From positions 81,908-145,907 of the forward strand of contig NZ_BAABHF010000013.1 in the NCBI RefSeq assembly GCF_039541955.1: a DNA stretch of 64,000 nucleotides, read 5' to 3'. Within the stretch, counting starts at the first letter, position 1. Each line of letters begins with the position of its first letter. Both the position numbers and the translations under genes were made by a program. A model generated the notes under the pieces. The model did no database searches. It was given only the letters and a program-made list of their open reading frames with translations, and was not told the DNA's origin. This stretch comes from Actinoallomurus oryzae (GTDB lineage Bacteria > Actinomycetota > Actinomycetes > Streptosporangiales > Streptosporangiaceae). Of this stretch, positions 25,893-34,764 are shown one piece after another.

Positions 25893-25919
25893 GTCGAACG
25901 GGACACGGCCGGATCGACA
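25893..25919 (-). promoter_or_regulatory. ECF42-type promoter of the YCII gene
   Basis: On the minus strand TGTCGA (25919-25914) is followed after 17 bp by CGAC (25896-25893). This fits the published ECF42 bipartite motif (TGTCGA at -35, CGA/TC at -10). It lies about 78 bp before the YCII start. Confidence 0.82.
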
Positions 25920-25961
25920 CCCCCGCCCAAAAAATTCGCAGAAAAAAATTTCTGGCGCAGG

Positions 25962-25988
25962 TGTCGATCCGGCCGTCCCTCGTTCGAC
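25962..25988 (+). promoter_or_regulatory. ECF42-type promoter of the DoxX gene
   Basis: On the plus strand TGTCGA (25962-25967), a 17-bp spacer and CGAC (25985-25988) mirror the YCII promoter. The two promoters form ~33-bp inverted arms around an A-tract-rich centre (about 25928-25953). This suggests coordinated divergent transcription by the same ECF42 sigma factor. Confidence 0.82.
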
Positions 25989-26051
25989 GCGTGAGCACGA
26001 GGCCGGGATCGAGACACGGTCTCACGGCTGTTCAACGAGAGGACGACAGAC

Positions 26052-26474
26052 ATGAGCACCCAGACCCTCGCGACGCCCACCACGCCGGCGGACCGGCGTA
26101 CGGCCGTGAACATCGCCCTGTGGGCGGTCCAGATCCTGCTGGCGGCGTTCCTGCTGATCGCCTCCGCCGCGCCCAAGTTCGCCGGCCAGCGGGACGCGGT
26201 GGAGACCTTCCAGCAGATCGGCTGGGGCCAGTGGCTCCGCTACCTCACCGGCGTCTGCGAGGCCGCCGGCGCGATCGGCCTGCTGATCCCGCGCCTCGCC
26301 ACGCCCGCCGCGATCGGCCTCATCGGCCTCATGATCGGCGCGGTGCTCACCCAGCTGCTCGTGCTCGCTCCGGCGTGGGCGCTGCTGCCGGCGTCGTACG
26401 GCGTCCTGTTCGCGATCATCGCGTGGTACCGGCGGGACGGCTTCCGGGCGCTCGTGAACCGTCTCCGGCGCTGA
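26052..26474 (+). CDS. DoxX-family membrane protein
   Basis: A 140-residue protein with four hydrophobic helices and the DoxX-like signature (WAVQILLAAFLLIASAAPKFAG ... FQQIGWGQWLRYLTGVCEAAGAIGLLIPR). DoxX-like proteins are inner-membrane proteins linked to quinone or thiol redox homeostasis in some bacteria; a specific activity here is not evident. A mirror-image ECF42 promoter upstream places it in the regulon of the adjacent sigma factor together with the YCII protein. Confidence 0.88.
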   Translation: MSTQTLATPTTPADRRTAVNIALWAVQILLAAFLLIASAAPKFAGQRDAVETFQQIGWGQWLRYLTGVCEAAGAIGLLIPRLATPAAIGLIGLMIGAVLTQLLVLAPAWALLPASYGVLFAIIAWYRRDGFRALVNRLRR

Positions 26475-26619
26475 CCGCCCCCGGCCACGACGCCCTGATA
26501 CCGAAGAAACGCCTGTCCACCCCGCTGACCGGGGAGGCGGCGACGGTCGTCACCGATCGTTCTTCCCCGTAAAGTGACAGGCAGAGGCGCGCGTCACGGG
26601 CTGTTCGGGGGGATGACCA

Positions 26620-28569
26620 GTGGGCGCACGGGCGCTACGCCGCGTCCGGTCGGCGTCCGGTCCGCGGGGAGGACTGACCCGCCGTATCGTCGTCGCGGGC
26701 GGCATCGTCATGCTGCTCGCGATCGGCGCGTACGCGCTGCTGTTCTCGGTGATCATCGATCTGCGCGACTCCGCCGCCGTCGCGACCCGGTCCAAGACCG
26801 TCCTGTCGTCGGCGAACCGGCTGGAACGGCTGGTGACCAACCTGGAGACCGACGTTCGCGGGTTCATCATCACCGGTGACCGGCGGCTGCTGGCACCGGT
26901 GACCGGCGCCCAGCAGGACGCCGTCGGGGAGGGCCGGAGGCTGGAGCGGCTCACCGCGGGGGGCGATCCGGCCCAGGCCGAACAGGCACGCCGGATCGTG
27001 AGCGCCACCGAGGCGTACGTGCACGACTACTCGATTCCGCTGCTGGCGGCGATCCGGCAGCAGCCCGCCTCGGCGCGGGCGCTGGCCACGATCGCCGAGG
27101 GCGAGCAACGCCTCCAGCCGCTGCGCGATGAGTTCGACCGCTTCATGGCCGCGCAGAAAGCGCTGGTCGAGGCGCACGAGAACCGCTCCAACGCCGACAC
27201 GACCCGGGCCACGGCCATCGCGGCGGGCGGCGCGTGCGGCGCGCTCCTGCTCCTCCTGCTGTTCTCCGGGTACCTGACGCGCGCCATCCTGCGCCCGGTG
27301 CGGCGCACCGCGGCCATCGCCAGCGACCTGGCCGGCGGCGACCTGTCGGTACGGATCCCCGAGGTGTCGGGGGGCGACGTCGGCGTGCTCGAACGGACGT
27401 TCAACGTGATGGCGGGATCGCTGGAGGCGGACCGGCGACAGCTCCGGAGGGTCGTGGAGGAACAGGGCGCGCTCCGGCGGATCGCGACGCTCATCGCCCG
27501 TGGCGTGTCACCGGCGGAGATCTTCACCGCGGTCGCCAGCGAGCTGGGCCGCGCTCAGGGGACGCAGTACGCGGTGCTCAACCGCTTCGACCCCGCTCCC
27601 GCCCTCACCACGGTCGGCCACTGGACCGCCCCCGGCGCGCCGGACATCCTGCCCCCGGCGAGCGGCCACTGGCTGATCGAGGAGGACAGCGTCACCACGC
27701 TGATCATCCGGACGGGCATGCCGGCGCGGATGAACACCGACGAGGCCACGAGCACGATCGGCGCCTGGTCGCGCCTCCACGGGATCCGGTACGTCGTGGG
27801 CTGCCCGATCACGGTCGGCGGGCACCTGTGGGGCATGATCGCGGTGTTCTCGGCCGACGACCGGCCGCCGCCGGACAACACCGAGGACCGCCTCATGAAG
27901 TTCGTCGAGCTCCTCGCGACCGCGATCGCCAACGCCGAGAACCGGAACGAGCTGCTGGCCTCCTCGGCGCGGATCGTCGCCGCCGCCGACGAGGCCCGGC
28001 GCCTCATCGAACACAGCCTGAACACCGGGCCGCAACGCCGCCTGACCGCCCTCGGCGAGGAGCTGCGGGGCACCCAGGCCATCGTCACGCCGGAACAGGA
28101 CCAGCTGAGAGCCCAGCTGGCCAGGACGGTCAAGGGCGTGGACAGCGTGCTGGACGACCTGAAGGAGATCTCCCACGGCCTGCTTCCGACGGCGCTGTCC
28201 CGCAGCGGCCTGCGGCGCGCCCTGGAGTCGCTGGCCGAAAGGTCGGAGGTGCCGGCGCGGCTGGACATGCGCGTCGACCGGCCGCTGCCCGACCACATCC
28301 AGGTCGCGATCTACTACACGGTGTCCGAGGCGCTCACGAACGTGGCGAAGTACTCCCACGCGTCCGTCGTCCACATCCTCCTGACGCTGGAGCACGGGAC
28401 GCTGGGGCTACGGGTCGACGACAACGGCATCGGCGGGGCCGACCCCGCACGGGGTTCCGGCCTGGCCGGGCTGAAGGAGCGCATCGAGTCGCTCGGCGGA
28501 ACGATCGAGGTGATCAGCCCGGCCGGCGCCGGCACGGCCCTCAACGTCGAGATACCGATCGCGTCCTGA
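26620..28569 (+). CDS. CHASE3-HAMP-GAF histidine-kinase-like protein lacking the phospho-acceptor His
   Basis: A 649-residue membrane sensor. A first TM helix (about 22-46) is followed by a CHASE3-like extracytoplasmic domain, a second TM (about 205-222), HAMP, a GAF domain (about 290-450) and a HisKA_3/HATPase_c module. The ATPase part is intact: EALTNVAKYSHAS, DDNGIGG and GSGLAGLKER. In the dimerisation helix the expected LHDG sequence reads LNTG, with Asn468 where the phosphorylated His should be. A nearby His465 is out of register. GTG follows GGGGGGATGACCA. No response regulator is adjacent. Confidence 0.88.
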   Translation: MGARALRRVRSASGPRGGLTRRIVVAGGIVMLLAIGAYALLFSVIIDLRDSAAVATRSKTVLSSANRLERLVTNLETDVRGFIITGDRRLLAPVTGAQQDAVGEGRRLERLTAGGDPAQAEQARRIVSATEAYVHDYSIPLLAAIRQQPASARALATIAEGEQRLQPLRDEFDRFMAAQKALVEAHENRSNADTTRATAIAAGGACGALLLLLLFSGYLTRAILRPVRRTAAIASDLAGGDLSVRIPEVSGGDVGVLERTFNVMAGSLEADRRQLRRVVEEQGALRRIATLIARGVSPAEIFTAVASELGRAQGTQYAVLNRFDPAPALTTVGHWTAPGAPDILPPASGHWLIEEDSVTTLIIRTGMPARMNTDEATSTIGAWSRLHGIRYVVGCPITVGGHLWGMIAVFSADDRPPPDNTEDRLMKFVELLATAIANAENRNELLASSARIVAAADEARRLIEHSLNTGPQRRLTALGEELRGTQAIVTPEQDQLRAQLARTVKGVDSVLDDLKEISHGLLPTALSRSGLRRALESLAERSEVPARLDMRVDRPLPDHIQVAIYYTVSEALTNVAKYSHASVVHILLTLEHGTLGLRVDDNGIGGADPARGSGLAGLKERIESLGGTIEVISPAGAGTALNVEIPIAS

Positions 28570-28640
28570 CCCGGGCGACCGCCTCACAGGGGCCCCAATA
28601 GCGGCCGGTTTCTGACCGCTGGCCCGTGCATGATGAGGCC

Positions 28641-29597
28641 ATGGCGAACACGAGCTCACGGACGCTGCGGCTGCTCTCCCTGCTGCAGACCCATCGGTAC
28701 TGGCCGGGCGCCGAACTCGCCGAACGCCTCGGGGTCTCGGTACGCACCCTGCGCCGCGACGTCGACCGGCTGCGCGAACTCGGCTACCCGGTGGAGGCTC
28801 AGCGGGGCGTCGACGGCGGTTACCAGCTCGCGCCGGGCGCCGCGCTGCCCCCGCTCGTCGTCGACGACGAGGAGGCGGTCGCGCTCGCCATCGGCCTGCG
28901 CGCCGCCGCCCAGGGCGCGGTCGCCGGCATCGAGGAGTCCTCCATCCGCGCGCTCACCAAGGTCGTCCAGGTCATGCCGCCCCGGCTGCGCCGGCGCGTG
29001 GACGCGCTGCGGACCGCCACGGTGCCCGCGGTGTGGACCACCGGCCCGACCGTCGACTCGGGCGTGCTGACCACGGTGGCCCAGGCGTGCCGCGACGAGG
29101 TGCGCCTGCGGTTCTCCTACCAGGCGCACCGCGCCGAGCGGACCGCCCGCTTCGTCGAACCGCACCGGCTGGTCTCGCTCGGCCGCCGCTGGTACCTGGT
29201 GGCGTACGACCTGACCCGGCAGGACTGGCGCAACTTCCGGCTCGACCGGCTCGACGACCCGGAGAGCACGAGCGAGCGCTTCCGTCCGCGCGAACTGCCG
29301 GGCGGGGACCCGGTGGCGTTCGTCCGCGCCGGCATCGACGCCATCCCCACGCCGTACACGGTCGAGGCGATCGTGCACGCGCCGGCGGAACAGGTCCGCG
29401 CCCAGGTGAGCCCGTGGGCGACGGTCGAGGAGGACGGCGACGACCGCTGCCGCTTCCGGATGACCGCCGAGTCCCTGTCCTGGCCGGCCCTGGCCCTGGG
29501 CATGGTGGGCGCGGAGTTCGAGCTGGTCGACTCCCCGGAACTCGCCGACCTCATCCGCGAATGGGGCGCCCGCTTCACCCGCGCCACCGGCGCTTGA
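28641..29597 (+). CDS. WYL-domain transcriptional regulator (PafBC/DeoR-like)
   Basis: A 318-residue protein with an N-terminal HTH (LRLLSLLQTHRYWPGAELAERLGVSVRTLRRDVDRLRELGYPVEAQRGVDGGYQL), a WYL domain (RFSYQAHRAERTARFVEPHRLVSLGRRWYLVAYDL, then WRNFRLDR) and a WCX-like C-terminal extension. WYL domains bind ligands or nucleic acid and often control DNA-damage or defence genes. ATG at 28641 is preferred, though GATGAGG is very close; an ATG at 28626 would add five residues. It converges with the SpoIIE phosphatase with an 18-bp gap. Confidence 0.9.
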   Translation: MANTSSRTLRLLSLLQTHRYWPGAELAERLGVSVRTLRRDVDRLRELGYPVEAQRGVDGGYQLAPGAALPPLVVDDEEAVALAIGLRAAAQGAVAGIEESSIRALTKVVQVMPPRLRRRVDALRTATVPAVWTTGPTVDSGVLTTVAQACRDEVRLRFSYQAHRAERTARFVEPHRLVSLGRRWYLVAYDLTRQDWRNFRLDRLDDPESTSERFRPRELPGGDPVAFVRAGIDAIPTPYTVEAIVHAPAEQVRAQVSPWATVEEDGDDRCRFRMTAESLSWPALALGMVGAEFELVDSPELADLIREWGARFTRATGA

Positions 29598-29615
29598 GTG
29601 CGGCGGCCGCGCGGA

Positions 29616-31259
29616 TCAGCGGGGTGGCTCGGCGGGTTCCAGACGGGCGAGGAGGAGGGTGGCGTCGTCGGAGCTCTCGCCCGTGTGCAGGTGCTTGACG
29701 ATGGCGTCGCAGGTGCCCTCGATGTCGGGGGACGCGCCGGGCAGGAGGGAGCGGAGCTCCTCCAGCCCCGCGTCCATGTCGCGCGTGCGGCTCTCGATCA
29801 GGCCGTCCGTGCAGAGGATCAGCGTGCCGTCCTCCGGCACGCGGAGTTCGAGCGCCTCGTAGCTGGCCTCACCCACGCCCAGCGGCAGGCCCGGCGGCAG
29901 ATCGATGATCTCCGACGAGCCGTCGGCGGCCGCGATCAACGGCGGGACGTGGCCCGCGCGGGCGATCGTGAGGAGGCGGCGGCCCGGGTCGCAGAGGGCG
30001 TACACGCAGGTCGCGAACTGTGCCGTCGTCAGCTCCTGGGCGATCTCGTCCAGGTGGCCCAGCAGGTCGGCCGGGGGCAGGCCGAGCCGGGCGAGGATGC
30101 GCACGGCCGTACGGAGCTGGCCCATGACGAGCGCGGCGGCGGTGCCGTGGCCCATGGCGTCGCCGACGACGAGCCCGACCTTTCCCCCGGGCAGCGGGAT
30201 GGCGTCATACCAGTCGCCGCCGATCCGGCTGGTCTGGCCGGCGGGCAGGTAGCGGTGGGCGATCCGCATCCCCGGCGGCGTCTTGAGCGCCACCGGCAGC
30301 AGGCTGCGCTGGAGCGTCTTCGAGGTGCGGCGTTCGCGGTCGTACAGGCGGCCGTTGTCCATGCAGACGGCGGCGTGGTCGGCGATCCGCCGGGCGAGCC
30401 CGCCCTCCGCGATGCCGAACGGCCGGTCACCGGACCGGCGGGCGAGGATGGCGAAGCCGAGGACGTTGCCGCGCGCGATGAGCGGGACGGTCAGGAAGCT
30501 GTCGTAGTTCAGCGCGTCGTTGATGCGCGGCCGGGTCGACAGCCGGTTCACGAACCGGCCGAACGTCGTGCTGTCGAGCGCGGTGAAGACGACCGGGCGT
30601 CCGGTGGTCATGCTGCGGGCGACCGGCGTGTCGGCCGGGAAGGCGATCACCTCGTCGGTGGGGAACGCCGAGGACCACTCGGGCTGCGTGCCGTCGGCGA
30701 CGCTCAGCGCCATCCGGCGTACGACGACGCGGGACTCGCCGTCCTCATGCGGAGGGAGGTGGTCGTCGACCAGGAGGCGTTCGAGGAGGTAGACGCCGGC
30801 CCCGTAGCAGAGGCGGGAGACGAGGGCGTCGGCGAGCTCGCGGGCGGTCTGCCGCAGGTCCAGTGTCGCGCCGATGCCGAACACCGCCTGGTCCGGTTCC
30901 TCGGGCAGGGGGTCTCCCCCGGGCGGGGCGTCGCGGTGCGGCAGCGCGCTGATCCCCACGGTGACCTCGCCGGTGGCCTCGGTCACCGGCTCGCAGCGGA
31001 ACTCCACCGGGACGACGGCCCCGCCGGGCAGCCGTACGGGCAGCAAGGTGACCGAGGGCGTTCCGGCGGCGGCGCGCGCGACGGCCGCGCCGAACGCCTC
31101 GCGGTGCTCGCCGGCGAACACCGCGTCGCACAGGTCGCGCCCGCGCACCTCGGCGTCCGTCCGGCCGAACAGCTCGGCCGCGGCCGGTCCCCAGCGCAGT
31201 ACGTGACCGGTCGCGGCCACCCCTAAGGTGACGAGCGCGCTCAGCCCGGGGATGGTCAC
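29616..31259 (-). CDS. PAS-GAF-SpoIIE (PP2C-like) serine phosphatase
   Basis: A 547-residue regulatory phosphatase: N-terminal PAS domain (VLRWGPAAAELFGRTDAEVRG), GAF domain (about 130-310) and C-terminal SpoIIE/RsbU domain with metal-binding acidic motifs GGDWYDAIPL, VGDAMGHG, LCTDGLIE and SSDDATLLLARL. Such proteins dephosphorylate anti-anti-sigma factors in partner-switching pathways. GTG at 31259 is chosen because GAGGAGG lies just upstream; an in-frame ATG at 31313 would add 18 unsupported residues. No anti-sigma gene is adjacent, so its partner lies elsewhere. Confidence 0.92.
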   Translation of the reverse strand: MTIPGLSALVTLGVAATGHVLRWGPAAAELFGRTDAEVRGRDLCDAVFAGEHREAFGAAVARAAAGTPSVTLLPVRLPGGAVVPVEFRCEPVTEATGEVTVGISALPHRDAPPGGDPLPEEPDQAVFGIGATLDLRQTARELADALVSRLCYGAGVYLLERLLVDDHLPPHEDGESRVVVRRMALSVADGTQPEWSSAFPTDEVIAFPADTPVARSMTTGRPVVFTALDSTTFGRFVNRLSTRPRINDALNYDSFLTVPLIARGNVLGFAILARRSGDRPFGIAEGGLARRIADHAAVCMDNGRLYDRERRTSKTLQRSLLPVALKTPPGMRIAHRYLPAGQTSRIGGDWYDAIPLPGGKVGLVVGDAMGHGTAAALVMGQLRTAVRILARLGLPPADLLGHLDEIAQELTTAQFATCVYALCDPGRRLLTIARAGHVPPLIAAADGSSEIIDLPPGLPLGVGEASYEALELRVPEDGTLILCTDGLIESRTRDMDAGLEELRSLLPGASPDIEGTCDAIVKHLHTGESSDDATLLLARLEPAEPPR

Positions 31260-31445
31260 TCGATCCTCCTCGAAACGCGCGCCGTCAGCGGCGAATATCG
31301 TCCAGCCCAGCATTTGCCGAACTATGTTGGCATATGTGGCGCGTCCATCGACCGATGCCGCGCCACCCTCTAGGCTGACTCGGGACCGGGCGTTCTGTCA
31401 GCGTTCCGGCCACACCCATGACCCCGGCACACGAATGGCGAGCAC

Positions 31446-32255
31446 GTGGAACACGAGAGCTGGGCGCCCCCGGAAGTCGATGTCGAGCGCGCCAATGTGG
31501 CCCGGATCTATGACGCCCTGCTCGGGGGCTCGCACAATTTCGCCGTCGATCGGGACGTCGCGAGCGCACTGACCGCGATCGAGCCGTCGTCGCGCGACGC
31601 AGCACGCGCAAATCGGCAGTTTCTCGGCCGGGCGGTCAGGTTTCTGGTCAAGTCCGGAATTCGCCAGTTCCTCGACATCGGATCCGGCGTTCCGACCTTG
31701 GGAAACGTGCACGAGATCGCGCAGTCGGCCGCCCCGGACTCCCATGTGGTGTACGTCGACACGGATCCGGTCGCCATCGCGCACAGCAAGTCGATCCTGG
31801 CCGGCAACGAGCAGGCCACGATCGTCCAGGCGGACCTGCGCGAGCCCGACGTGATCCTCTCCCACCCCGACGTGAAGCGGCTCATCGACTTCGACCGGCC
31901 GGTGGCGCTCCTGCTCGTCGCGGTACTGCACTTCATCACCGAGGAGGAGCGCCCGGCGGACCTCGTACGACGGCTCGCGGACGCCCTGGTGCCCGGCAGC
32001 CACCTGGTCATCTCCCACGCGACGATCGACGGGCGCGCCCCGCAGGTGGGCGAGGCCATCGAGAAGCTCTACTCCCGCACCTCGGCGCCGGGCCGGCCGC
32101 GCGACCACGCGAGCGTCAAGGCGTTCTTCGACGGCTTCGAGATCCTCGAGCCGGGCCTGGTCTACCTCCCGCAGTGGCGCCCGGAGGAGTCCGACCTGAA
32201 GTTCGAACGGCCCGAGCTGGCGTGGGGATACGCCGGAGTCGGCCGCAAGAACTGA
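31446..32255 (+). CDS. DUF574-type SAM-dependent methyltransferase
   Basis: A 269-residue class I methyltransferase of the actinobacterial DUF574 (Methyltransf_19) family. It begins ANVARIYDALLGGSHNFAVDR, carries SAM-binding motif I FLDIGSGVPTLGNVHE, motif II VVYVDTDPVAIAHS and a D-x-R acidic element (QADLREPD). These abundant proteins often accompany signalling or secondary-metabolism genes. The methyl acceptor is unknown. It starts with GTG and is monocistronic here. Confidence 0.92.
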   Translation: MEHESWAPPEVDVERANVARIYDALLGGSHNFAVDRDVASALTAIEPSSRDAARANRQFLGRAVRFLVKSGIRQFLDIGSGVPTLGNVHEIAQSAAPDSHVVYVDTDPVAIAHSKSILAGNEQATIVQADLREPDVILSHPDVKRLIDFDRPVALLLVAVLHFITEEERPADLVRRLADALVPGSHLVISHATIDGRAPQVGEAIEKLYSRTSAPGRPRDHASVKAFFDGFEILEPGLVYLPQWRPEESDLKFERPELAWGYAGVGRKN

Positions 32256-32300
32256 CCCACGGCGGCTCGCCACGGCCACGGCGCGAGGCCGGGCGGCGGG

Positions 32301-33587
32301 TCACCAGAGTGCGAGGGAGCGGGTGAGGATGCCCGCGACGTCCTCCTCGGTCACCTCGCGTGGTGCCGTGGCCAGCAGTCGCTGCTGTTTCATCGTGCCC
32401 GCGACCAGGTCCGGCACGTCGGACTCGGTGTAGCCGGTCGCCCCGATCCCGTTCGGCAGGCCGATGTCGCGCATCAGGCGCAGCAGCGCCGCCGGCAGGT
32501 ACTCCGACGGGTCGGCACTCCGGTCGAGCTCCGGGTCGAGCAGTTCGGCCGCGCGTACGTGCCGGTCCGGGCCGGCCTCGAAGGTGAACCGGAACGCCTC
32601 CGGCGCCGTCAGCGCCACGGCCATGCCGTGCGGCACCATCGGCTCCTCGTCCGGGTAGCCGTCGGGGTGGAAGTCCTTCACCTGCCCCGCGATCGGGTAC
32701 GCGTTCGCGTGCGGGATGTGCACGCCGGCGTTGCCGAAGCCGAGTCCGGCGAAGGTCGCGGCGAGCGCCATCTCCGTACGGGCCGTCAGGTCGTCGCCGT
32801 CGCGTACGGCGGTGCGGAAAGAGCGGGCGATCAGCGCCAGGGCGTGCTCGGACCACATGTCGGAGACGGGGTTGGCGCCGCAGTACGGCACGCGCTGTTC
32901 GGGCCGCTTGCGCTCGTAGGAGGTGTACGCCCGGGCCGTGTAGCTCTCCAGCGCGTGACAGACGATGTCCATGCCGGCCGAGGCGGTGACCCCGGCCGGC
33001 TGGGTGCGGATGAGCTCGGGGTCGACCACGGCGAGCGCGGGCCGCAGGCGCGGATGGCTGATGCCGGTCTTGACCCGCAGGTCCAGGACGTCGAGCACGC
33101 AGACGGTCGTGCTCTCCGCGCCGGTGCCGGTCGTGGTCGGCACGGCCACCAGCGGGTTCAGCGGACGCGCCGGGGCCCGCCCCGCCCCGATCGGCGGGTT
33201 GAGGTAGTCGGCCAGCTCACCGTCGTTGGTGGTCAGCAGGTTGATCGCCTTCGCCGTGTCGATGCTCGACCCGCCGCCGACCGCGACGATGGCGTCCCAC
33301 GGGCCGGTCTCGCGGGCGTACGCGACGGCCTCCTTCATCGAGGCGTCGGTCGGCTCGACGTGGACCCGGTCGAACACTTCCGCCTCGATCCCGTACTCCT
33401 TCAGCTGCTCGGCGATCCGCTGCGGGCCGCCCGTGGCCGCCACTCCCGGATCGGTGACCACCAGGGCGCGCCGTGCTCCGTACTGGGTGAGGTCGTAGCC
33501 GATCTCCGCGGAGGAACCGGCGCCGAACTTCAGCTGCGGCGCGCCGTAGGTGAACACCGACTCGGGATTACCAGGCAAAAGAGGCAT
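32301..33587 (-). CDS. Iron-containing alcohol dehydrogenase (hydroxyacid-oxoacid transhydrogenase-like)
   Basis: A 428-residue group III Fe-ADH. The NAD-binding GGGSSIDTAKA, the metal-ligand segment SAGMDIVCHALESY and the late His motifs IPHANAYPIAGQV and MVPHGMAVALTAPE are all present. Length and sequence are closest to ADHFE1-like hydroxyacid-oxoacid transhydrogenases, although a simple alcohol dehydrogenase is possible. ATG at 33587 follows a GGAAGA stretch; the frame extends upstream without a better start. It lies 43 bp downstream of the zinc-less MDR dehydrogenase gene on the same strand, so the two may form an operon. Confidence 0.9.
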   Translation of the reverse strand: MPLLPGNPESVFTYGAPQLKFGAGSSAEIGYDLTQYGARRALVVTDPGVAATGGPQRIAEQLKEYGIEAEVFDRVHVEPTDASMKEAVAYARETGPWDAIVAVGGGSSIDTAKAINLLTTNDGELADYLNPPIGAGRAPARPLNPLVAVPTTTGTGAESTTVCVLDVLDLRVKTGISHPRLRPALAVVDPELIRTQPAGVTASAGMDIVCHALESYTARAYTSYERKRPEQRVPYCGANPVSDMWSEHALALIARSFRTAVRDGDDLTARTEMALAATFAGLGFGNAGVHIPHANAYPIAGQVKDFHPDGYPDEEPMVPHGMAVALTAPEAFRFTFEAGPDRHVRAAELLDPELDRSADPSEYLPAALLRLMRDIGLPNGIGATGYTESDVPDLVAGTMKQQRLLATAPREVTEEDVAGILTRSLALW

Positions 33588-33630
33588 ATTCCGGATCTTC
33601 CGGATGCCGCCGTTCCATGTCAACGCAGGG

Positions 33631-34707
33631 TCACGCCCGGGGCCCGCCCGGGATCAGCACGGCGAACTCCGGCCCGGACGCCCCGGCGGCCAGCTTGACC
33701 GCGCCGGCCGGGTCGTCCAGGCCGACCGGGCGCGGCTCCAGAACGTCCAGGTTCAGCGTTCCGGCGGCGACCATGCGCCACACGTCGAGGACCGTCTCCG
33801 GCGGACACATCCACGAGCCGCGCACCGTGAGGCGCCGGCGCATGATGTCGCCGTACGGCAGCGGAAGGTCTTGCCTCACCCCGCCGATCAGCGCCATCGT
33901 CCCGCCCGGACGCAGGGCGTCGAAGCCGGTCAGCGTCGGGTCCGGGCCGGGCACGGCGCCGAGGGCGTCGATCACCACGTCCACCTCGCCGATCGCGGCG
34001 GCGTCGCGGGCCCGGTCCCCGGTGAATGCCACGGTCCGCACGCGCGGGTCCAACCCGGCGAGCCGGTCCAGGACGGCGGTGTTGCGGCCGACCGCCACGA
34101 CCCGGGCGGCTCCGCGGGCCAGCGCCATCAGCAGCGTCGCCGCGCCGAGCTGGCCGGTGCCGCCGATGACCGCGACGGTCTGGCCGGGCCGCTGACCGGC
34201 GCTGTTCAGACCCTCGGCCGCGATGGCGAGCCACCCCAGGAAGGCCAGCCGGTCCGGCCGCGCGTACTCCTCGGCGCCGGCCAGCCGTACGACGGTCTCC
34301 TTGGGGCACAGGGCGCGCTCGGCCCACAGCCCGTCGCGCCACACCGCCTGCATCGCGGTGGTCGTCGCGGTCGCCTTGCCCCGTCCGCCCACGCCCGTCC
34401 AGCCGACGAGTATCTCCTGCGGCCCGTCCGTCTCGCCGGAGCTCAGCAGTGGGTTGATGATCACGATGTCGCCCGGCGCGACGTTGAAGACGTCGTCGGC
34501 CACGGACTCGACCCGTCCGATGCCGCCCGCGCCGAGGACGAGCGGTGTCGGGATGGTGCCCCGCACCCCCTGAGTGAGGGCCTCGGTATAGGCGGGCAGG
34601 TACGCGGCGAGCACGCTGACGATCACCCCGCCGCCGCGCGGCGCCGGCTCCGGCACCTCCGCCAGTCTTATCGGTTGTCCTGCTTCTTCCAGTTTCCATG
34701 CACGCAT
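33631..34707 (-). CDS. Medium-chain dehydrogenase/reductase (quinone oxidoreductase-like)
   Basis: A 358-residue MDR protein with the GroES-like N-terminal half and a Rossmann motif VAVIGGTGQLGAATLLMALARGA. The structural and catalytic zinc cysteines of classical alcohol dehydrogenases are absent, so a quinone oxidoreductase/enoyl reductase-type activity is more likely. It is divergent from an XRE-family regulator (57-bp gap) containing the palindrome CTGGTATCCAG at 34734-34744, which may be the regulator's site. The Fe-ADH gene follows on the same strand. Confidence 0.88.
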   Translation of the reverse strand: MRAWKLEEAGQPIRLAEVPEPAPRGGGVIVSVLAAYLPAYTEALTQGVRGTIPTPLVLGAGGIGRVESVADDVFNVAPGDIVIINPLLSSGETDGPQEILVGWTGVGGRGKATATTTAMQAVWRDGLWAERALCPKETVVRLAGAEEYARPDRLAFLGWLAIAAEGLNSAGQRPGQTVAVIGGTGQLGAATLLMALARGAARVVAVGRNTAVLDRLAGLDPRVRTVAFTGDRARDAAAIGEVDVVIDALGAVPGPDPTLTGFDALRPGGTMALIGGVRQDLPLPYGDIMRRRLTVRGSWMCPPETVLDVWRMVAAGTLNLDVLEPRPVGLDDPAGAVKLAAGASGPEFAVLIPGGPRA

Positions 34708-34764
34708 ACCGGCAAGTCTGCGAGTGTCTCAGCCTGGTATCCAGAGCCGGTTTATTCTGGAACT

